Assembly (NCBI GenBank): GCA_012295275.1 | Contig: CM022677.1 | Location: forward strand, 22,722,990-22,786,989 | Length of the DNA: 64,000 nt | Reading direction: 5' to 3' | Source of the DNA: Chrysomallon squamiferum | Lineage: Eukaryota; Mollusca; Gastropoda; Neomphalida; Peltospiridae | Shown: positions 12,118 to 21,397 of the stretch, one piece after another | Numbering within the stretch: the stretch's first letter is position 1 | Layout: every line of letters begins with the position of its first letter | Made by a program: the position numbers and the translations under genes | Notes under the pieces: model-generated | The model's input: the letters and a program-made list of their open reading frames with translations, nothing else | Database searches by the model: none | Told to the model about the DNA's origin: nothing

Positions 12118-12796
12118 TCCCTGGTGTTAGTCCATGAAACCACAGTCAACAGTAACAAACACTTCAAAATAAATTAAATAAATAAAACCAAAATTTTTAA
12201 ACTCCTTCAAACATTAAATTATCAACAATACTTTATCAATCCATGTCTCTTTTTCAAAACCTTGAATTAAATTTATTAATTTTAACAAATAAAAATTTAA
12301 AAAAAGTATAAAGTTGAAAAATTAGAATTCATGTAAATTTAAAAGTATTAATTAACCTGAACAAAAAAGTTAAAAATAAAAGCCATCTAATATTGAACAA
12401 TTTAAAAATTGGAGATATTAAAGATATAAATTTATCTCAACAAACTTCTTTAGAATGTTTAAGAGTTTAAAAATTAGAGCTTTATCCAGAGTTAAAAATA
12501 TAAATTCATCTGGAAAAAAAAAAAAAAAAAGTCTGGAAACTCAACAATTTAAAAACTAACGTTTACCAAGATTTAAAAATCTAAATTGATCTGAAAGGAT
12601 AGAGTGAAGAACAATTAGAGTATTTCTAGATTTGAAGATAAAAATGTATCTGAACCAAAATTAAAAAAAATAAAAAGTAGAGAAATCAGAGCAATCCCTT
12701 TTTCAAAATCTTAATTTAAAGATATAAATTAATCTCAGTAAAACAAAAAGTCTAATATTGAACAATTTAAAAATTTATAGATTTAAATTAAAAAAA
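12118..12796. other. AT-rich 3' flank of the TLNRD1-like gene
   Basis: Contains degenerate AATTTAAAAAT-type sequence and an A17 run at about 12514. It probably includes the 3'UTR of the minus-strand gene, but the poly(A) site cannot be fixed because AT-rich matches are too common. Confidence 0.5.
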
Positions 12797-13041
12797 TTAT
12801 CTTGAATTTGAGGACACGGTTGATGACGTGGATGATGAGTTGGATGATGCTGTGTTGGTAGATGATGAATCGTCGATGTTGTAGCTGCTGAGTATTTCCT
12901 GAAGTTTGCCTGATGCTCGTTCTATTGTCTCTGAGCACATGATGACGCGCTCACGATGACGCGAGTTCATGATGTCATACACGAGGTCGCGCACAGATTT
13001 ACAAATCTGAATACACGAAGATATCACACTGAGACTGGCAC
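12797..13041 (-). CDS. TLNRD1: TLNRD1-like last exon
   Basis: Acceptor GTTTGTTTACAG ends at 13042. The exon reads (G)ASLSVISSCIQICKSV..., then HRERVIMCSETIERASGKL and a Ser/Thr/Asn-rich tail ending at TAA (12797-12799). Phase 1 matches the upstream exon. Reading back through the intron edge adds MFVYLFVCLFT, which is intronic. Confidence 0.85.
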
Positions 13042-13189
13042 CTGTAAACAAACAAACAAACAAATAAACAAACAAATCAGTGTAAATAATTTAACAAACA
13101 AATCATTTTTAAATAAATATATAAATAATAAATAAATACATAAATAAACATATTAATTAAAAATCAAAAATTTATATACTAGACCACAA

Positions 13190-13259
<70 letters not shown>

Positions 13260-13516
13260 AAACAAATAATGACGATGTAACTAATAAATAAGTAAAAAAA
13301 TAAACAATTTAATTATCTGTAAGAGATAAACAAACACATAAAATTAATGTAAAAATATAAACAATGAAATTTAATGTGGATAAGTAAACAAATGCAATTA
13401 ATGCTAATAAATAAATAAACATACTAACAAGTAAAATTAATAATATAATGTAAATAAAAAATTTAACAATAAAAATAAATAAATAACTGAAAACAGTATA
13501 AATAAACCAAAAATTA

Positions 13517-13611
<95 letters not shown>

Positions 13612-14854
13612 TAAATGAAACAACAACAAACATAGTTTAACACAAAAGAAAAGACTGGGTCTGGTAGCTAATAAAGAAAAGTGATCAGAAAAGCAACAGA
13701 GATGAGAGGAAGGAAGAGAGAGAGAAGAGAGAAATGATAAAACAGAAAACACTGTTTAGAGAAAGTTAACAATGCCAGATGTCTGATTTATTATTATTTA
13801 TAATTATAAAGAGAAAAATATTGTAGAGATATTTTCTCAAATATAGGCTACAGATTGAGTTATTGAGAAAAGTAATGTAGAGGCGTATTTTATCATGTAT
13901 GAACTAGAGACAGATGAACAAAGAAAAGTATTGTAGATATGCATTTTATCAACTATGTACTAGATATATAGAAAATATATTACACATTATTTTATCAAAT
14001 ATGAACTAGAGATAGAGAAAAGTATCGCAGAGCTGTTGTGTACCAAATATGGACTTGTGAATCTCTCTTGCCTCTGCTGTGAGTTGAGCCGGGGAGCCTG
14101 TGAAGGTGGGTTCAGTAGAGAACGCTGCCATGGCGCTGCTGGACGCAATCACTGGGTCACAGAAGGCGATGATGCGTGCGAGGTGTGGAGAGTTCGGCTG
14201 AGACTTGAAGGACTTGATGCTGGCGACGAGGCAGCTGGCGCTGGATGTGACACTCTTCACACACAGCTTGAACTGCTCCCTGTCGTTGTGGTCCTCGGCC
14301 AGCTCGCTCGCGTGGCGGCAGACGTCTGTCATCACAGACAGCGACTTCGAGATGCTCGAACACGTGTCCACCAGAATCTGAGGAGTGAGGTCGTCCAGCC
14401 GCGACCGCTTCAACCTCGAACAGTACAGCTTCAGCTCAAGGTTGGCCAGCGCCACCTGGTGTTTGTCCACCACACCTGGCACTGCTGGTGAACAGTTTGG
14501 GAAATTTACAGCGACTAGGTAGGCGATGTTGTCACAGCACTCGATAAGCTTTGCCACAAAATTTGTCATATCAACAACACCCGCCGTGACGTCGTTCCAC
14601 CCAACTGTGACGGTGTAGACCTGTGACGTCAGGTCCTTAACCATGTTCGACAGAATCTTCAGCCTCTCAAATATGTCGTCACGACAACGCGAGTATGACT
14701 TTGCGAATGGCGCAATCTCGTCACAGACGATTGGACGCGGGTCGCAGGACAGGAGGAGGATTTCAGCGATGGCTTGAAGCTTCGAGTGGCACAAATCACA
14801 GGTGATCACCACCATTCTAGACGAAGTGGAGGTCATTACAGTCTTCTGATGCAT
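12797..14854 (-). CDS. TLNRD1: Talin rod domain-containing protein 1-like (whole gene, two exons)
   Basis: Joining 14854..14044 to 13041..12797 gives 351 codons plus stop, close to the roughly 360 residues of vertebrate TLNRD1 (MESDC1). The N-terminal CDLCHSKLQAIAEILLLS matches the CDHCK-(x)n-LLLLSS start of the family. EQFKLCVKSVTSSASCLVAS, FSTEPTFTG and the exon-junction segment IFGASLSVISSCI follow in family order. TLNRD1 is an all-helical talin R7-R8-like protein that binds F-actin as a dimer at cytoskeletal structures; this function is taken from the family. The C-terminal tail is a low-complexity Ser/Thr/Asn stretch. The intron interrupts the last helical part. Antisense ORFs at 14036-14491 and 14157-14363 are shadows of this gene. 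Confidence 0.88.
13042..14043 (-). other. TLNRD1-like intron with (CT)n and (GA)n tracts
   Basis: A 1,002-bp GT..AG intron. It contains a perfect CT run (about 13195-13257) and a GA run (about 13521-13612) in opposite orientation about 260 bp apart, able to form a purine/pyrimidine hairpin. The ORF at 13309-13752 is a shadow of these repeats. Confidence 0.8.
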
Positions 14855-14878
14855 ACCAACGATGATTTTACCATCACA
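14044..14878 (-). CDS. TLNRD1: TLNRD1-like exon encoding residues 1-270 (possible upstream extension)
   Basis: Coding from the ATG at 14854 to the donor TTTG|GTACAC (14043), leaving phase 1. Upstream of the ATG the frame stays open for eight codons (CDGKIIVG) to a good acceptor, TATTTTCAG, ending at 14879. The first coding residues may therefore lie in an unseen upstream exon, with Met at 14854 being internal. The feature includes those 24 bases. No upstream coding exon was recognised before the window's next gene. Confidence 0.75.
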
Positions 14879-14899
14879 CTGAAAATACTGTCACCATTA

Positions 14900-15029
14900 G
14901 TACAACAAATAAAATAATAATTCAAATTCTGAAATACAGCAGATAAAATAATTATTCAAATATAACAAAATAATAATTACTTTGGCTTTATAATAAATTC
15001 TTTCTTTTTATAGTTATTAATTCATTCAT

Positions 15030-15068
<39 letters not shown>

Positions 15069-15203
15069 TTTTCTTGTTATTTTGTTGTTTTTTGGTTTCT
15101 TTCCTTCTTTTTGCTATATTAAAAATAACATTTTAACTTGATTAATCTATATGAATAAGTTTACTTTATTTCCTAAAATATAAATTACTGCTTAATACAG
15201 TTC
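14900..15203. other. AT-rich spacer with (TTTA)n
   Basis: A TTTA run at 15027-15070. No gene seen. Confidence 0.6.
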
Positions 15204-16787
15204 TAAAACAAGTAAAGTATACCCTTTCAGTAAATATTAAACAAAGATACAATGCAGGAGTTTTTCACTTTGGTAATTATTGTAAAACAAGTAAAGTAAA
15301 CCCTTTCAGTAAATATTAAACAAAGATACAATGCAGGAGTTTTTCAGTTTGGTAATTATTGTAAAACAAGTAAAGTATACCCTTTCAGTAAATATTAAAC
15401 AAAGATACAATGCAGGAGTTTTTCAGTTTGGTAATTATTGTAAAACAAGTAAAGTAAACCCTTTCAGTAATGGTAATTAAACAAAGATACAATGCAGGAG
15501 TTTTTCAGTTTGGTAATTATTGTAAAACAAGTAAAGTAAACCCTTTCAGTAAATATTAAACAAAGATACAATGCAGGAGTTTTTCAGTTTGGTAATTATT
15601 GTAAAACAAGTAAAGTAAACCCTTTCAGTAAATATTAAACAAAGATACAATGCAGGAGTTTTTCAGTTTGGTAATTATTGTAAAACAAGTAAAGTAAACC
15701 CTTTCAGTAAATATTAAACAAAGATACAATGCAGGAGTTTTTCACTTTGAATTATTGTAAAACAAGTAAAGTAAACCCTTTCAGTAAATATTAAACAAAG
15801 ATACAATGCAGGAGTTTTTCACTTTGGTAATTATTGTAAAACAAGTAAAGTAAACCCTTTCAGTAAATATTAAACAAAGATACAATGCAGGAGTTTTTCA
15901 CTTTGGTAATTATTGTAAAACAAGTAAAGTATACCCTTTCAGTAAATATTAAACAAAGATACAATGCAGGAGTTTTTCAAATTATTGTAAAACAAATAAA
16001 AGTAAACCCTTTCAGTAAATATTAAACAAAGATACAATGCAGGAGTTTTTCACTTTGGTAATTATTGTAAAACAAGTAAAGTATACCTTTCAGTAAATAT
16101 TAAACAAAGATACAATGCAGGAGTTTTTCACTTTGGTAATTATTGTAAAACAAGTAAAGTATACCCTTTCAGTAATGGTAATTAAACAAAGATACAATGC
16201 AGCAGTTTTTCACTTTGGTAATTATTGTAAAACAAGTAAAGTATACCCTTTCAGTAAATATTAAACAAAGATACAATGCAGCAGTTTTTCACTTTGGTAA
16301 TTATTGTAAAACAAGTAAAGTATACCCTTTCAGTAAATATTAAACAAAGATACAATGCAGGAGTTTTTCACTTTGGTAATTATTGTAAAACAAGTAAAGT
16401 ATACCCTTTCAGTAAATATTAAACAAAGATACAATGCAGCAGTTTTTCACTTTGGTAATTATTGTAAAACAAGTAAAGTAAACCCTTTCAGTAATGGTAA
16501 TTAAACAAAGATACAATGCAGCAGTTTTTCACTTTGGTAATTATTGTAAAACAAGTAAAGTATACCCTTTCAGTAAATATTAAACAAAGATACAATGCAG
16601 CAGTTTTTCAGTTTGGTAATTATTGTAAAACAAGTAAAGTATACCCTTTCAGTAAATATTAAACAAAGATACAATGCAGGAGTTTTTCACTTTGGTAATT
16701 ATTGTAAAACAAGTAAAGTAAACCCTTTCAGTAATGGTAATTAAACAAAGATACAATGCAGGAGTTTTTCACTTTGGTAATTATTGA
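15204..16787. repeat. 79-bp satellite, about 20 units
   Basis: Units contain GTAATTATTGTAAAACAAGT, CCCTTTCAGTAAATATTAAA and GATACAATGCAGGAGTTTTT. Variants segregate along the array: GTAAACC versus GTATACC, AAATATTAAAC versus ATGGTAATTAAAC, GCAGGAG versus GCAGCAG, CACTTTGG versus CAGTTTGG. The combinations suggest block-wise amplification. Confidence 0.95.
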
Positions 16788-16799
16788 TGAATGCCTGGG

Positions 16800-17520
16800 G
16801 ATAATTAATTTCTACTTTGTTGTTGTTGTTGTTTTTTTGGGGGGTTGTGTGTGTGTGCAGCAACAATAATCTGTAAATTATTAAACAAACCTTTTATTAC
16901 AGTTTACACATTTTATAAAATAAATACTTAAAACCGTCACTGTGTTATTTAGCCGTTTACAAAAGAATATTTGAAAAAGATAATACGAAATTAACATTTA
17001 CTTATACGTCAAATAACAAAAACATTAGCATAATCTAAAATATTTTACGAAAAGCAAAAATAAACAAAGTATATGCGAAAGCTGACACCTTAATCTTCAA
17101 TAATAACCGACAAAGCACGTGTAGTATGCAAATGAGCAAAACAAATGAACTTCAAAACGAACGTGATTGGTTGAAATATTTCATACATCTGCAAGAATTA
17201 TTTTTCAATGCAAAGAAACTAATTTTTTGTACTTGCATAAAGGAAACTCACCCTGAAACACAAATATTCGCATCCTTAATTAATAAATTACCGAATCTAT
17301 GATTATTTGATGAAAACATGCAGACGGCCAGGCGTGTTTATCTTTGGGTGTGGTCTCCATATGCAAATTGACTGGTAGAACTTTGAGATTGATTCAAACG
17401 GCTGAAACACTGAAGCGGAACATTTAACTGAGATACAGTTATATAAATATGCAAAAGTGACCTAAATAGGTCAAATAGCTACTCTATTCGACAAGTTCGG
17501 TTTACTACTACTACTACTAC
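16800..17520. other. Unique intergenic sequence, possible regulatory DNA
   Basis: No coding exon recognised. It contains CACGTG (about 17117), ATGCAAAT (about 17361) and ATATAAATATGCAAA (about 17442). Isolated motifs of this length are expected by chance, so this is only noted. Confidence 0.35.
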
Positions 17521-17521
17521 C

Positions 17522-17578
<57 letters not shown>

Positions 17579-17673
17579 GACTGTTCCTTTTAAAAATATG
17601 AACAAAGAATATGCATGCTGGTTAATTTGGTATTTTCATAATGTATATCTATTTAATAATAATAATAATGATA

Positions 17674-17726
<53 letters not shown>

Positions 17727-17785
17727 AATAATAATAATAATAATAATAATATAATAATAACAATAATGATGATGATGATGATCTG
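17521..17785. repeat. (TAT)n, (AAT)n and (GAT)n microsatellites
   Basis: TAT run about 17521-17577; AAT, GAT and AAT runs about 17655-17782. Poly-Asp/Asn/Ile and poly-His/Tyr frames are artefacts. Confidence 0.95.
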
Positions 17786-18290
17786 ACGAAGAGAGTTGAA
17801 TACTCTAACCTCTCATAATATTCATTTGTATAAAGCAGCTGCACAAAGTACTCAAACAGATTTGGTGACACGTGCCTGCGCCAGTTGAAAACAAACACAT
17901 AGACACGACATTCTGGCTTCAAGTTAAATCAAACACATAATTTCGTGATTAAACAAATATTTAAGTTTTATTAGCGTCGTCATTATATGGTTGCTGCTTA
18001 AACTGTAATTCGTCTTTTGCATAGTAGTATGAGAATTAACGAACAAAAGATATCACAGACGTTTTCTGCATCCGATACAAAATACAATCACATAAATAAA
18101 TTACATGTTTAGTTGTATATTACACTCACAAATATTTTAATCGTTCAGGGTAACTCTATATGGAATTTTGTTATTTCCTCATCAAAGATTAATACTTCTA
18201 ATAACATTTCGAAGACTGTATATAATATAAATTAGCTTAGGCGTACTAATACACCATTACGTTTGTTTTCTTTTTCCGGTCATTCAGTGA

Positions 18291-18491
18291 ACTTCCGGGA
18301 CGATGTTATTCAGCACATTACAAACATTTATTTAACACAAATGTATCTCTAAACTTTATTTTTAAAAATAATTGTTACTTCTAACAGTAAGTACAAAGAT
18401 TTATATAACATCCTGCATACATTATAAAGTAATTTCAACGGAAGTGATCATTTTCTTCTGCTTTTCCGTTTTGGGCATGTGCAACTTCCGC
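18291..18491. promoter_or_regulatory. Cluster of ETS/GABP-type sites upstream of GABPB
   Basis: ACTTCCGG at 18291-18298, CGGAAGTG at 18439-18446 and ACTTCCGC at 18484-18491 are three good CGGAAG(T/C) cores within 200 bp. A consensus donor AACA|GTAAGT at about 18387 could end a noncoding first exon that joins the acceptor at 19573. The GABP heterodimer itself recognises this core, so autoregulation is conceivable; promoter assignment is inference. Confidence 0.4.
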
Positions 18492-18724
18492 TTGTTATCC
18501 TTAAATAATCGCGGCAATACAGCTAGTAATTCAATGGCTTATTACATACTAACTATTTCAGTTAGTTTCAAACAACTTTTTATTTCACTAGTATTAATAA
18601 AATACTTTTCATTTAAACGTAAAGTGACTTAATTGTCATTCATACTGAAATGCTGATGACTATTTCTGACATTTGTTTTATTATTTTAAAGTGTTCAGTC
18701 TGAATTTTAATAGTAATTATCATT

Positions 18725-18759
18725 ATCACTTCTCGGCCTTCTGGCTAAGATCAAAGTGT
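18725..18759 (+). pseudogene. U2 snRNA 5'-end-like fragment
   Basis: ATCACTTCTCGGCCTTCTGG followed by CTAAGATCAAAGTGT matches the conserved first 33 or so bases of U2 snRNA (ATCGCTTCTCGGCCTTTTGG then CTAAGATCAAGTGT) with two substitutions and one inserted A. Downstream, the U2 branch-point-recognition and stem sequences are not recognisable, and no Sm-site region follows. It is best read as a truncated pseudogene or retroposed fragment, not a working U2 gene. Confidence 0.75.
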
Positions 18760-19453
18760 TATGATATTATCATATTATCGAACTATTATGCAATCTAATA
18801 TTTTTGATTTTATTTTAGAATAAAAATATGTAAACCTTTCCACCATCCACTGATATAGAAAGTTGAGAAACAGAATGTTAAATTTAAAAAATATTAAATT
18901 TATTTGAATAAGTAACAAGTTTTGTGATTAGTAGAAATAAAATAATTTGAAATGTTAGGGTTAGCTCACAGTTTGGTAATTCTTTTGGTGATTTTTATTT
19001 TTAATTTTTTTTTGGGGGGGGTTGGGAGGTTTTTTCCACCCTATTTAGCTTTCTTTCACAGGCTTATATTATAAGTTGTGTAGGTTGTTTTGTTAACATA
19101 AAACTGAATAAAATCAAATCTGTGATTTTGTCTTTATATCAAATCTTAAATATTTGTTGAAATCAGCAAGAATTTAAAATTATTAATTTCCTTCTTAAGA
19201 GACTTCTTTATGTCATGTTAAATGTTAATTGTGTAAGTGTATTGTCCTCAGAGTAGAATGGTTTCTGCATGTGCATCACTGTTATGTACGAAGCTTAAAA
19301 GTAGAAAAAGCAATGTTTAACATCTGAGTAAACTTAACATATTTATACCAGTTAAATATCTCCTCAAAATTCTTATTTTGTTGTGATATTTATGAATTGT
19401 TTAATTTTCTTTACTTTCCTTTTTATTTATTTATTTATTTATTTATTTATTTG

Positions 19454-19485
<32 letters not shown>

Positions 19486-19573
19486 TTAATTTTTAATTTT
19501 TATTATTATTTTTTTTAATAGGTATTACTAATCACGAACCACTTCACTGTTTTTCTTTGTTTTCTTTTCATAG
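18760..19573. other. Upstream noncoding region or 5' intron of GABPB
   Basis: AT-rich, with (TTTA)n and (ATT)n near 19425-19480. It ends in a strong polypyrimidine tract and acceptor (TTTCTTTTCATAG, AG at 19572-19573). Confidence 0.5.
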
Positions 19574-19662
19574 AGTTTTTCATCCAAACCACAACCGTGG
19601 CCTCTCTCGGTTGTTTCAAAGTCGTCACCCGCCCAGCTAAGGAAGAACAAGTGACGAGAAAC
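19574..19662 (+). other. GABPB 5'UTR part of the first coding exon
   Basis: Lies between the acceptor at 19573 and the ATG. The frame stays open upstream of the ATG but has no in-frame ATG of its own (the apparent 19597 start is GTG), so translation should begin at 19663. Confidence 0.6.
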
Positions 19663-19770
19663 ATGTCACTGGTTGACCTGGGCAAGCGTCTGCTCGAGGC
19701 CGCCAAGCGAGGAGAAACGGACACAGTCAGAGCGTTGATGTCGAACGGCGCCCCCTTCACCACTGACTGG
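19663..19770 (+). CDS. GABPB: GABPB exon 1: start and first ankyrin helices
   Basis: Thirty-six codons from [20 protein letters not shown] to NGAPFTTDW, ending phase 0 at donor TGG|GTAAGT. Nearly identical in pattern to the vertebrate N-terminus. The 3' half of this exon plus donor is repeated downstream (19803-20262). Confidence 0.95.
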
Positions 19771-21337
19771 GTAAGTCTGAGTCACACATCCACGAGATGA
19801 TCCACTACTGTTTAGTTTTTTATTTACAAGGAGAAACAGACACAGTCAGAGCGTTGATGCCGAACGGTGCCCCCTTCACCACTGACTGGGTAAGTCTGAG
19901 CCACACATCCACGAGATGATCCACTACTGTTTAGTTTTTTATTTATGAGGAGAAACAGACACAGTCAGAGCGTTGATGTCAAACGGCGCCCCCTTCACCA
20001 CTGACTGGGTAAGTCTGAGTCACACATCCACGAGATGATCCACTACTGTTTAGTTTTTTATTTACGAGGAGAAACAGACACAGTCAGAGCGTTAGATTTT
20101 TCACCACTGACTGGGTTCTGAGTCACACATCCACGAGATGATCCACTACTGTTTAGTTTTTTATTTACGAGGAGAAACAGACACAGTCAGAGTGTTGATG
20201 TCAAACGGCACACCCTTCACCACTGACTGGGTAAGTCTGAGTCACACATCCACGAGATGATCTAGTAGACTTGTACTCTTTATTTTTTTAATTTAAATTT
20301 TGTTTTTTTAATGCTTAAATCTGGGTTCATGCTAGGCTAGAAATGGAAGAAGTTGCTTCTCCTGCTGGACAAACACGTTTGGTCAGACACTTCTATTCAG
20401 ATGTTTGTTTAGGTGATTAAAGTGTAATCTTTTACAAAATAATTTCTACAGACTGTCAGCAGTAGTCAGATGTTTGTTTAGGTGATTAAAGTGTAATCTT
20501 TTACAAAATAATTTCTACAGACTCATGTCAGCAGTAGTAAAAGTATTTCATAAACACTTCTGTTCAGATGTTTGTTTAGGTGAGTAAAGTGTAATCTTTT
20601 ACAAAATAATTTCTACAGACTCATGTCCGCAGTAGTAAAAGTATTTCATAAACACTTCTGTTCAGATGTTTGTTTAGGTGAGTAAAGTGTAATCTTTTAC
20701 AAAATAATTTCTACAGACTCATGTCAGCAGTAGTAAAAGTATTTCATAAACACTTCTATTCAGATGTTTGTTTAGTTGAGTAAATGTGTAATGTTGAGCA
20801 CACCTGTAATTACGTTCAGTCTTTTATCAGTTAATTTAAGTTGAGTGTTTACTGTCAGTCTCTGGTTACAGCACTGCAGCTGTTCATAGAGTTGGTCACA
20901 TGACCTCATCCGTGTGGGGACAAATGGCTGTCTCGTTACACAGTTTGTATCAATGAATGGCATAAGAAGGAGACTTGTGTTTATTGTCATCTGCGAGGGA
21001 CACACCCGCTGACCTGTCAGAAAGCGTGCCTGTCGTGCTTCACAACAGCTTGCTCTGATTAGCACATTAGTTTTTTTCATTCATTCATTACTGTCATTAG
21101 AAAATTACTTTTTTTTCATTCATTCATTATTGTCATTAGAAAATTACATTTTTTTCATTCATTCATTATTGTCATTAGAAAATTACATTTTTCCATCATT
21201 CATTCATTATTGTCATTAGAAAATTAGTTTTTTTCATTCATTCATTCATTCATTATTTATTCAGTCCTTTGTGTTTACAGAAGTATACATAACAGAAGTA
21301 AAAACTTAACAAAGTCTGGTCTTCCCCAGTGTGTGCA

Positions 21338-21397
<60 letters not shown>

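Noticed and set aside
14036-14491. 151-codon plus-strand ORF
   Set aside because: Antisense shadow of the GC-rich TLNRD1-like exon.
19597-19662. N-terminal extension of GABPB
   Set aside because: The upstream in-frame start is GTG, not ATG, and the family begins at MSLVDLG.
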